Shown here one piece after another: positions 1 to 4,815 of a stretch of DNA of 5,014 nucleotides. The translations under genes were made by a program, and so were the position numbers. Source of the DNA: Bacillota bacterium (GTDB lineage Bacteria > Bacillota > DTU025). The stretch is taken from the NCBI GenBank assembly GCA_012842765.1, contig DUWJ01000150.1, positions 1-5,014 on the forward strand, given 5' to 3'. How positions within the stretch are numbered: the first letter of the stretch is position 1; the number at the start of each line of letters is the position of its first letter. The notes under the pieces are model-generated. The model was not told the origin of the DNA and searched no databases. It saw nothing but the letters and a program-made list of their open reading frames with translations.

Positions 1-135
1 GAGCAGTCGAGGATGATCGAGGAGCTCGACGCAGCCCTCGCCAAGGAGCGCAGCTGGCAAAGCAAGGTCATGGAATACGTGGTCGGCGCCGTTGTTGGAG
101 CCATCCTCAGCTACCTTTTTTCACTGTTCGGGTAA
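1..135 (+). CDS. 3' end of a small membrane-anchored protein gene (partial)
   Basis: Frame 1 is open from the window edge to a TAA at 133-135 and encodes the last 44 residues of a protein whose start lies outside the window. The visible part begins with a charged, probably helical stretch (EQSRMIEELDAALAKERSW) that looks like the end of a coiled coil. It then has one hydrophobic segment of about 20 residues (VVGAVVGAILSYLFSLF) and stops one residue later. This is the shape of a C-terminally anchored single-pass membrane protein, but I do not recognise a family. The gene converges with the minus-strand ATPase gene, leaving only 10 bases between the two stop codons, and no hairpin terminator is visible there. 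It is therefore unlikely to belong to the minus-strand cluster. Coding status rests on the open frame to the edge and the coherent helix-plus-membrane-segment composition. Confidence 0.6.
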   Translation, partial: EQSRMIEELDAALAKERSWQSKVMEYVVGAVVGAILSYLFSLFG

Positions 136-145
136 GCCTCCACTC

Positions 146-1069
146 CTAGAAAGAGCCCGCATCACGCGCGAGAAGAACAGCGACCCTATCCCAAAGCTGG
201 CGTATAGCCTGCGCGGCTTCGCCCGCAACGCTATCTGGGCCCGCGCAATCAGGAGCACCATCTCCGTACAGAACAGGCGGCTCACCCCTTACAACCGCCC
301 TTACCATCTCCTCATCGAACGGGATCTTCCCCGCAATCTCGATTCCCCTTGCACAACAGTAATCCTCTATGCGCTCAGCATTAGCCTCATCAAGATCGCA
401 CTTGTTGATACATACCGCCGACTCTACACCGAAATGGCACGTAAGGTCGAGGACCCGCTCCATGTCGTGGACCCCCGCCACCGTGGGTTCCGTTACGATC
501 AAGGCAAGATCCACTCCGGAGATGGAGGATATGACGGGGCATCCCACCCCAGGCGGCCCGTCGGTAATGATCAACTCGTGCCCCTGGCTTTCGGCTATCT
601 CCCGCGCCTTGCGCCTCACTTGGGATACGAGCTTCCCTGAGTTCTCTTCAGCCGCCTTGAGCTTGGCATGGACCATCGGCCCAAACCGGGTATGGGATAC
701 GTACCAGTGCCCTGACATGACGTCGACCATGGTTATAGCACCCTCGGGACAAATATGGGAGCACACAGTACACCCTTCACAGGAAATCGGATCGATGGTT
801 GGATGCCCATAGGCCATGGCTATAGCGCCGAAGCGGCACACTTCGCTGCAATGACCGCACCCCGTGCATCGGCTCACATCGACAGTTGCCTGTCGCGAAG
901 CCATAAATTCATGGGATTCAACTACCTCTGGCGAAAGCAAGAGGTGAAGGTCGGCAGCATCCACATCGCAGTCGACTAAGACTTTGTTCTCCGCCAAAGC
1001 CGCAAATGACGCAACTACACTCGTCTTGCCGGTGCCTCCCTTGCCGCTTATCACGAGCAACTCCTTCAT
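146..1069 (-). CDS. MinD/Mrp-like P-loop ATPase with inserted two-[4Fe-4S] ferredoxin domain (second copy)
   Basis: This 307-residue protein belongs to the MinD/ParA superfamily group with a ferredoxin inserted in the ATPase (COG1149 type). The deviant Walker A motif KGGTGKT is at residues 10-16, and its signature Lys10 implies an ATP-dependent dimer. DCDVDAADLHLLL follows at 33-45, and the Walker B region DGPPG starts at Asp170. Between them lie two complete [4Fe-4S] motifs: Cys68/71/74/78 and Cys97/100/103/107, the second followed by Pro. The stretch from about 119 to 151, including ENSGKLVSQVR, is typical of one of the two paralogue types found in pairs. The protein is cytoplasmic. Related pairs occur in ORP-complex loci and beside NifX-family genes, where they are thought to handle metal-sulfur clusters; the exact substrate is unknown. 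The ATG overlaps the upstream paralogue's stop in an ATGA, so translation is probably coupled. It is the last gene of the minus-strand run, and I see no terminator after it. Confidence 0.9.
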   Translation of the reverse strand: MKELLVISGKGGTGKTSVVASFAALAENKVLVDCDVDAADLHLLLSPEVVESHEFMASRQATVDVSRCTGCGHCSEVCRFGAIAMAYGHPTIDPISCEGCTVCSHICPEGAITMVDVMSGHWYVSHTRFGPMVHAKLKAAEENSGKLVSQVRRKAREIAESQGHELIITDGPPGVGCPVISSISGVDLALIVTEPTVAGVHDMERVLDLTCHFGVESAVCINKCDLDEANAERIEDYCCARGIEIAGKIPFDEEMVRAVVRGEPPVLYGDGAPDCAGPDSVAGEAAQAIRQLWDRVAVLLARDAGSF

Positions 1070-1965
1070 ATCTCACCCATCTCCCTTCGCCCATCCTCTC
1101 CCTCTGCGCCAGATTCGCCGCTCGCACTGATCTTGCGCCACAACCCCTTCAAAGCGCCTCGGAGCTCTGGAAAGTCATCCACAAGCCTTCCGCCCTTAGC
1201 GTAGCATTCGGCGTACTTCCTGTCGTATGGTATTTCAAGCAACACAGGGATGCCCTCGCGGCTGCAATAGGCTGAAACGGCCTCATCCCCCAACCCGGCC
1301 CTGTTAATCACTACGCCGCAGGGTATGCCTAGCTCCCGAACCAGTCCAACGGCCAGCCCAAGATCGTTGAGGCCGAAGGGCGTAGGCTCCGTCACCAGCA
1401 CGCAGTAATCGCTGCCCTTGATCGAAGCCACAACCGGACAGGACGTCCCGGGGGGCGCGTCTATGATCGTCAACCCGGCCCCTAGGCCTTCCTTGTCCAA
1501 CGCCTCCCTCACCGCTTTCACCACAGGCGGTGCCAGAGGGCTTCCGATCCCTGTCCGTCCATGGGCAAACCTGATATCTCCTGCGCGCCCCGTCTCCACT
1601 TCCCCGATCACCTTCGGGCTCTCCGTTATCGCCCCCTGCGGGCAAAGAAGCGCACACCCCCCGCATCCATGACAGAGCTCGGGCAGGACGATCGTCCGGG
1701 AGCTGAAGGCAAGGATCGCATGGAAAGCGCACACCCGGGCGCATTTTCCGCATCCGTTACACTTGCTCTCGTCCACAACCGGAACTGGCAAACTTACTTT
1801 TTCGGAGCGCTCGATTTCGGGATGGAGGAAAAGATGGGCATTGGGCTCCTCAACATCGCAGTCCAAAAAGCGTATCGGCATAGCCCCCTCCAAGGCCAAC
1901 GCCAAGTTGACCGCGACAGTAGTCTTGCCCGTTCCTCCTTTGCCGCTCGCTATTGAAACAATCAC
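1066..1965 (-). CDS. MinD/Mrp-like P-loop ATPase with inserted two-[4Fe-4S] ferredoxin domain (first copy)
   Basis: This 299-residue paralogue of the next gene has the same architecture. Counting from the GTG start, the deviant Walker A KGGTGKT is at 9-15 and DCDVEEPNAHLFL at 35-47. Ferredoxin ligands are Cys69/72/75/79 and Cys98/101/104/108, and the Walker B DAPPGTSCP starts at Asp169. After the ferredoxin it carries GEVETGRAGDIRFAHGR instead of the SGKLVSQVR-type segment of its partner. The pair is therefore diverged and probably forms a heterodimer. The GTG at 1965 gives MIVSIASGKGG, the usual family N-terminus. An in-frame ATG at 1992 would add nine residues (MHDEWWRWN) and cannot be excluded, since neither start has a strong ribosome site. 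The frame stays open further upstream, but that part runs over the terminator-like hairpin and the end of the preceding gene, so it is not used. The stop overlaps the downstream ATG. Confidence 0.9.
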   Translation of the reverse strand: MIVSIASGKGGTGKTTVAVNLALALEGAMPIRFLDCDVEEPNAHLFLHPEIERSEKVSLPVPVVDESKCNGCGKCARVCAFHAILAFSSRTIVLPELCHGCGGCALLCPQGAITESPKVIGEVETGRAGDIRFAHGRTGIGSPLAPPVVKAVREALDKEGLGAGLTIIDAPPGTSCPVVASIKGSDYCVLVTEPTPFGLNDLGLAVGLVRELGIPCGVVINRAGLGDEAVSAYCSREGIPVLLEIPYDRKYAECYAKGGRLVDDFPELRGALKGLWRKISASGESGAEGEDGRREMGEI

Positions 1966-2020
1966 ATTCCATCGCCACCATTCATCGTGCATGCCCCAAC
2001 TTCGCGTATTTTGTCCTTCC

Positions 2021-2049
2021 AAAAACAGGCAGGCTCTAACGGGCCTGCC
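2021..2049 (-). terminator. Intrinsic terminator-like hairpin after the second NifX-family gene
   Basis: Read on the minus strand, a perfect 7-bp stem GGCAGGC/GCCTGCC (2049-2043 with 2034-2028) encloses an 8-base loop and is followed at once by TGTTTTT. It starts 13 bases after the stop of the His-rich NifX gene and lies about 55 bases before the first ATPase start. The short stem and five-T run suggest partial rather than complete termination. That would lower ATPase expression relative to the small proteins upstream. Confidence 0.6.
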
Positions 2050-2062
2050 CGCCAATCCCCCG

Positions 2063-2470
2063 CTAGTTGTGGCCGCAGCCGCGCCTATGGGTTCCCCCGT
2101 TTTCCCCGTGTCCGCATTCACCGTGCTGCTCATGTCCGTGGCCGTGATCGCAAGCGCTCTCGCCCACCTCAAGAGATCCCGCAAGATACGCGTGGACGAC
2201 ATCGTCCACACTCCCGAACGCTCCTATCACGGTCTTGATGCCCCTAGCAGCAAAGTGTTGCTGGGCCCTTGGACCCATTCCGCCTGCGATGATGCAGGAA
2301 ACTCCGTGTTCAGAAAGGTACTGAGGAAGAAAATCGGGTTGATGCTCGGGGTTTGGAAGAATGGCCGAATCGACGGCCTTGCCGTTTTCCACTGTGACTA
2401 TGGTGAATTCAGAGCAATGCCCGAAATGAGGCGAGACGGTGGAACCGTCAGTTGCCACAGCAATCTTCAT
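2063..2470 (-). CDS. NifX/orange-protein-family protein with His/Cys-rich C-terminal tail
   Basis: This 135-residue protein is of the dinitrogenase iron-molybdenum cofactor family (NifX / NifB C-terminal fold, COG1433 type). The family fold fills about residues 1-105: an N-terminal MKIAVATDGS strand, the SPHFGHCSEF loop (13-22) in the position of the usual PRFGRC loop, and AGGMGPRAQQHF at 62-73. Such proteins bind or carry Fe-Mo or other metal-sulfur clusters in the cytoplasm. The last 29 residues (107-135) are a low-complexity tail with seven His (109, 111, 113, 116, 121, 128, 134) and three Cys (107, 119, 132), plausibly for metal capture or storage. The ATG is supported by AAGGGGGT ending 9 bases upstream. 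It lies 113 bases after the sister NifX gene and just before a terminator-like hairpin. It is not a nitrogenase gene as such, since no nif structural genes are near. Which metal it binds cannot be told from sequence. Confidence 0.87.
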   Translation of the reverse strand: MKIAVATDGSTVSPHFGHCSEFTIVTVENGKAVDSAILPNPEHQPDFLPQYLSEHGVSCIIAGGMGPRAQQHFAARGIKTVIGAFGSVDDVVHAYLAGSLEVGESACDHGHGHEQHGECGHGENGGTHRRGCGHN

Positions 2471-2583
2471 CTATGGTTACCCCCTTAAATGTGAAAAGAC
2501 CAATTCTGCTCGATCCTATCGTGGGAAGCTCCGTTTGCGCCGACGGGGTCTGCCCCACTTGCCAGCTGGCCCAGCCCTTGAGC

Positions 2584-2970
2584 CTAGCGACCCCCGCGGC
2601 CATGCCCGCCCATTCCATGATGGGAATTGACTGTAGGTCCGGAAATTGCCTCGAGCGTCCCTGACTTAAAAGCCTCCAAAGCGTCCTTCACTGTCCCGGA
2701 AGACATTCTGTAGACCTTTATGCCCGCGGCTTCCAGAGCCATCGCTGCATTGGGACCAACATTTCCGGTAACGACCGCCTCTGCGCCCTTGTCAGCAAGA
2801 AACTGGGCGCTTTCAGTTCCCGCTCCGCCTGACGCCATAACGCTCTCGTTGGAGAATGCTTCGAATTCCTCGGTATCGACGTCTATGATCACAAAATGTT
2901 CGCACCTGCCGAAACGCGGGTCCAACCCGGCTGAGAGGCTGGTTCCCTGCGCCGTTACTGCTAGCTTCAA
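2584..2970 (-). CDS. NifX/orange-protein-family metal-cluster-binding protein
   Basis: This 128-residue protein of the NifX/ORP family (COG1433 type) starts MKLAVTAQG. It has the classic family loop GLDPRFGRCEHF at 15-26 with Cys23, then TGNVGPNAAMALEAAGIKVY at about 68-87, which forms the conserved core of the fold. It ends in a short Gly/His tail (HHGMGGHGRGGR). Family members carry iron-molybdenum or related metal-sulfur clusters, and the Desulfovibrio orange protein holds a Mo-Cu-sulfide cluster. The start codon is TTG, chosen because AAGGGGAG lies 8 bases upstream. An ATG within the spacer is out of frame and meets a stop at once. It sits between DUF5320 and the His-tailed NifX gene, in the usual neighbourhood for this family. 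Its cleaner PRFGRC motif makes it the closer match to the standard family. The bound metal is unknown. Confidence 0.9.
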   Translation of the reverse strand: MKLAVTAQGTSLSAGLDPRFGRCEHFVIIDVDTEEFEAFSNESVMASGGAGTESAQFLADKGAEAVVTGNVGPNAAMALEAAGIKVYRMSSGTVKDALEAFKSGTLEAISGPTVNSHHGMGGHGRGGR

Positions 2971-2978
2971 ACTACCAT

Positions 2979-2986
2979 CTCCCCTT
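2979..2986 (-). promoter_or_regulatory. Ribosome binding site fixing a TTG start
   Basis: On the minus strand AAGGGGAG is followed by 8 bases and then TTG at 2970. This strong site decides the TTG start of the NifX-family gene, because no in-frame ATG lies near the family's conserved N-terminus. Confidence 0.7.
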
Positions 2987-3094
2987 AACCTCCGGCAACT
3001 TTGTCCACTATCCTCGGTACAGGTCGATTGCTGGCCGGCGAAGGAGCCGAAGGACGCTCAAATCCGACCTCTCTCACCCCTTCGCCTCGAAGGA

Positions 3095-3505
3095 CTAGCC
3101 TTCATCGTACTCTTGGGAACCAGAAAGCTCGCTCAGACGCCCCCGGACGGCCTCGAGCTCCTCCATGAGAAACTCTGACTGTCGTTTTAGATAGCCTATC
3201 TCCTGTTCTTTCGACGGCCTCATGGCCTCTTGGGCGTAAGGGCTGTAAGCAGGCCCGTACGCGGCCTGACCCCATGCCCCTGCTCCAGAACGCATCCATC
3301 TCGGCAGTCCCGTCGCGTAGTACATCCTTCTGTACCCTCGTCCGAATCCGCCTCCCCCATAACAGCGCGGAGCGCGTCCAAATCCCGGCCCCCTGCCCAT
3401 TGCGGGATTAGCATATCCAGGAACATCATATCCGGTGCAGAAGCCTGCGCCCCTGCCTGTCATAGGACCGAAACCAGTTGGTCCTCTTCCATCTCCTCTC
3501 GGCAT
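3095..3505 (-). CDS. DUF5320-type Gly/Arg-rich protein with C-terminal coiled coil
   Basis: This 136-residue protein of the DUF5320 type has no known function but is a regular neighbour of NifX-family and MinD-ferredoxin genes in anaerobes. The N-terminus has the family signature MPRGDGRGPTGFGPMTGRGA. A Gly/Arg/Tyr-rich, probably unstructured region runs to about residue 95 and contains two Cys (23, 48). Residues 98-128 (KEQEIGYLKRQSEFLMEELE and on) are a charged heptad-like helix, likely a coiled coil for assembly. The ATG at 3505 is chosen over a GTG three codons upstream. A perfect AGGAGGT sits 7 bases before it, and the family begins MPRGDG. It is the first gene after the promoter at 3656-3685 and lies 124 bases before the first NifX gene. 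A scaffold or partner role for the metal-cluster proteins is inference from context. Confidence 0.85.
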   Translation of the reverse strand: MPRGDGRGPTGFGPMTGRGAGFCTGYDVPGYANPAMGRGPGFGRAPRCYGGGGFGRGYRRMYYATGLPRWMRSGAGAWGQAAYGPAYSPYAQEAMRPSKEQEIGYLKRQSEFLMEELEAVRGRLSELSGSQEYDEG

Positions 3506-3512
3506 GTAAAGC

Positions 3513-3519
3513 ACCTCCT
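3513..3519 (-). promoter_or_regulatory. Consensus ribosome binding site of the DUF5320 gene
   Basis: AGGAGGT on the minus strand, 7 bases before the ATG at 3505, is a perfect anti-Shine-Dalgarno match. It settles the start codon in favour of 3505 over the GTG at 3514, which lies inside this site. Confidence 0.8.
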
Positions 3520-3562
3520 CTCCAAAGCCTTGGGGTTTGATCGAACGACTACCTCCACGGCT

Positions 3563-3579
3563 TTTTCATATGCCCATCC
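3563..3579 (-). repeat. Third, inverted copy of the CATATG motif, in the leader
   Basis: The plus strand reads CATATGCCCAT at 3567-3577, which is the exact reverse complement of ATGGGCATATG at 3636-3646. The 11-bp perfect inverted repeat has a 58-base separation. It may be a remote operator that allows looping, or the second arm of a long-range stem in the leader RNA. Confidence 0.5.
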
Positions 3580-3631
3580 TCCGGTTGGATTGAATACGTG
3601 CTTGGCTTGACGCCATCAATTGCTGTTGTAG

Positions 3632-3654
3632 GGTTATGGGCATATGTTCATTAT
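3632..3654 (-). promoter_or_regulatory. Putative operator copy covering the transcription start
   Basis: The plus strand has GGTTATGGGCATATG, then a TTC-AT-TAT flank. It matches the copy at 3667-3689 at 19 of 23 positions. The core is partly palindromic around CATATG (ATG-nn-CATATG-nn-CAT type). It begins just after the -10 box and covers the predicted start site, a typical repressor position. Confidence 0.55.
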
Positions 3655-3655
3655 C

Positions 3656-3685
3656 AGTATACCCGTGGTTATGAGCATATGTCAA
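3656..3685 (-). promoter_or_regulatory. Sigma-70-type promoter for the DUF5320-NifX operon
   Basis: On the minus strand a perfect -35 box TTGACA (3685-3680) is separated by 18 bases from TATACT (3661-3656), five of six matches to TATAAT. Transcription would start near 3650-3648, giving a leader of roughly 145 bases before the DUF5320 ATG. It lies just downstream of the radical SAM stop, where no terminator is visible, so read-through may add to expression. No sigma-54 GG/GC promoter pattern was found in this interval. Confidence 0.7.
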
Positions 3686-3689
3686 TAAT
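3667..3689 (-). promoter_or_regulatory. Putative operator copy overlapping the -35 box
   Basis: The plus strand has GGTTATGAGCATATG followed by TCAATAAT. This is a direct repeat of 3632-3654 at 35-base spacing, and its outer TTAT/ATAA arms are symmetric around CATATG. It contains the whole -35 hexamer on the minus strand. With the copy over the start site it brackets the promoter, which fits repression by a dimeric regulator. The regulator is not identified. Confidence 0.55.
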
Positions 3690-3717
3690 CTGAGCGCAGA
3701 AATGTGCCCGCAATGGT

Positions 3718-4692
3718 TCAGTTTCCATCGTTGGCGAAGAAATAGGCCCGTCCTTCTCGGCGGATGGCGCAGATAAGTCCTTCTCCCTTGAGAATCCCCA
3801 CAAACTTAGCGGCCTCATTGATGTTGAGATCGAGCCCTTCGGCTATGTCCCTGACGGTGCACGGCCGTCTCTTGAGGAGCTCAAGCACCCGCCCACAGTC
3901 CGCTTCGATCCCGGGCGCCCCCAGCCCGGCCCCGGCTGGGCTATGAAAAGACCCATCAGCGTCCTGATAAATCCCGGACGCCACGATCAACTCCGCCCGA
4001 TCGTCAAACCGTCTTCTCGCTTTTTCCAGCGCCCCCTGTGTCAGTGCGCGGGCAAAGGATTCGGCGGGAGGCCTTTCCACCGTATTGAGCTGGATCTTTT
4101 CACACCTTATGCGTGTTAGGGCAGAGGCTATCTTGTCGATTTCATCATCACTGTCGTTTATGTCCCTGACCATCATCACTTCTATCCAAAGCTTCCCCGA
4201 GTACTCATACGAGAACTCCTCCAAGCCGCAGAGGATGTCCTCGATTCTCAATCCGGAGCATGGGCGGTTTATCCTTTCAAAAACGTCTTGCGTTGCGGCA
4301 TCAACAGAAGGAATCACAAGGTCCGCGCCAAGGAGCTCTTTTCGGACCTCAGCACATGACATGAGCGAGCTATTGGTCAGAACCGCCACAGGAATCTCTG
4401 TCAATTCCTTTATCCCCTCGATCAGCTCCCCTATCCCCAAGCATAGGGTGGGTTCGCCCGACCCCGACAAAGTGACGTAGTCGGCTTCCACACAGGGCAA
4501 AGCCGACTCGAGCTCGGCGATGACCTCGCCTGTCTCGACGAATTGCTGGCGCTCCGCCCTCTTGTGGACGGTCGCGCCGAGCTGGCAATAGATGCAGTCG
4601 AAGGAACAATGCTTGTACGGAATCAAGTCGACCCCCAACGAACGGCACAGCCGTCTTGAGGGAACTGGACCAAAGATGTATTTCAAACTCAA
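3718..4692 (-). CDS. Radical SAM protein (COG0731 type) with C-terminal winged helix
   Basis: This 324-residue protein begins with the family signature KYIFGPVPSRRL. It has the radical SAM cluster motif CSFDCIYC with Cys29, Cys33 and Cys36, which bind the [4Fe-4S] cluster that cleaves S-adenosylmethionine. GSGEPT at 77-82 is the SAM-binding glycine motif. After the catalytic domain a Pro/Gly/Ala linker (about 252-261) leads to a winged-helix-like domain at about 266-320, including TVRDIAEGLDLNINEAAKF. Bacterial members are often labelled wyosine synthase-like, but wyosine tRNA is an archaeal/eukaryotic modification, so that name should not be trusted here; the substrate is unknown. The start is TTG at 4692. 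A second TTG at 4686 (MKYIFGPV) is as likely, because the G-run upstream lies 8 bases from it. Residue 16 is Cys where many relatives have Gly. The gene lies 212 bases upstream of DUF5320, across the promoter and operators. Confidence 0.88.
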   Translation of the reverse strand: MSLKYIFGPVPSRRLCRSLGVDLIPYKHCSFDCIYCQLGATVHKRAERQQFVETGEVIAELESALPCVEADYVTLSGSGEPTLCLGIGELIEGIKELTEIPVAVLTNSSLMSCAEVRKELLGADLVIPSVDAATQDVFERINRPCSGLRIEDILCGLEEFSYEYSGKLWIEVMMVRDINDSDDEIDKIASALTRIRCEKIQLNTVERPPAESFARALTQGALEKARRRFDDRAELIVASGIYQDADGSFHSPAGAGLGAPGIEADCGRVLELLKRRPCTVRDIAEGLDLNINEAAKFVGILKGEGLICAIRREGRAYFFANDGN

Positions 4693-4752
4693 CGCCCCCC
4701 GTATACTCTGGTTGCCTCATTTGGCCCCGGCGAAACAAGCAAAGGTTTTTGG

Positions 4753-4803
4753 CAAGGTGTAAAGGTCAGTTGCCTGGCATGTGGCCGCTTTGGATGCACC
4801 TTG
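4753..4803 (-). other. Possible structured leader between zinc-ribbon and radical SAM genes
   Basis: The 123-base spacer holds nested inverted repeats. An outer CAAGGTG/CACCTTG stem (4753-4759 with 4797-4803) encloses AAAG/CTTT (4761-4764 with 4788-4791) and a small inner TGCC/GGCA element. There is no T run, so it is not an ordinary terminator. It could be an RNA element in the radical SAM mRNA leader. I recognise no known riboswitch class, and no convincing promoter is seen in the spacer. Confidence 0.25.
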
Positions 4804-4815
4804 AAGCTTTAACCT

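Noticed and set aside
92..640. Plus-strand 182-residue frame
   Set aside because: It is antisense to the well-supported ATPase gene with all its motifs, and its translation shows no domain features.
1993..2211. N-terminal extension of the first ATPase frame up to an ATG at 2211
   Set aside because: It would run through the terminator-like hairpin and over the end of the His-tailed NifX gene. The added residues lack domain character, and the family normally starts right at the P-loop strand.
2545..2570. Small hairpins GGGGTCTGCCCC and palindrome GCCAGCTGGC between the two NifX genes
   Set aside because: Neither is followed by a T tract on the minus strand, and the stems are short. Not enough to call a terminator or processing site.
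2452..2664. Plus-strand frame with a CADGVCPTC cysteine cluster
   Set aside because: It overlaps the ends of both NifX genes in antisense and has no ribosome site. The Cys pattern falls over the intergenic hairpins and is not backed by the rest of the frame.
3037..3086. 8-bp inverted repeat GGCGAAGG/CCTTCGCC after DUF5320
   Set aside because: It is short, widely spaced and lacks a T run, and similar CGAAGG words recur by composition here. Not convincing as a terminator.
3470..3620. Minus-strand frame through the DUF5320 leader reading KHVFNPTGGWAYEKAVEVVV
   Set aside because: The translation looks protein-like, but there is no start codon with a ribosome site after the upstream stop. It overlaps the DUF5320 ribosome site and start in another frame, so chance is the simpler explanation.
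3601..3640. Plus-strand TTGACG at 3606 as a promoter driving rightward transcription
   Set aside because: No acceptable -10 box lies at 16-19 bases, and there is no plus-strand gene downstream to express.
3920..3940. GC-rich inverted repeat CCCAGCC/GGCTGGG inside the radical SAM gene
   Set aside because: It falls in the codons for the Pro/Gly/Ala linker between catalytic and winged-helix domains, so biased codon composition explains it.
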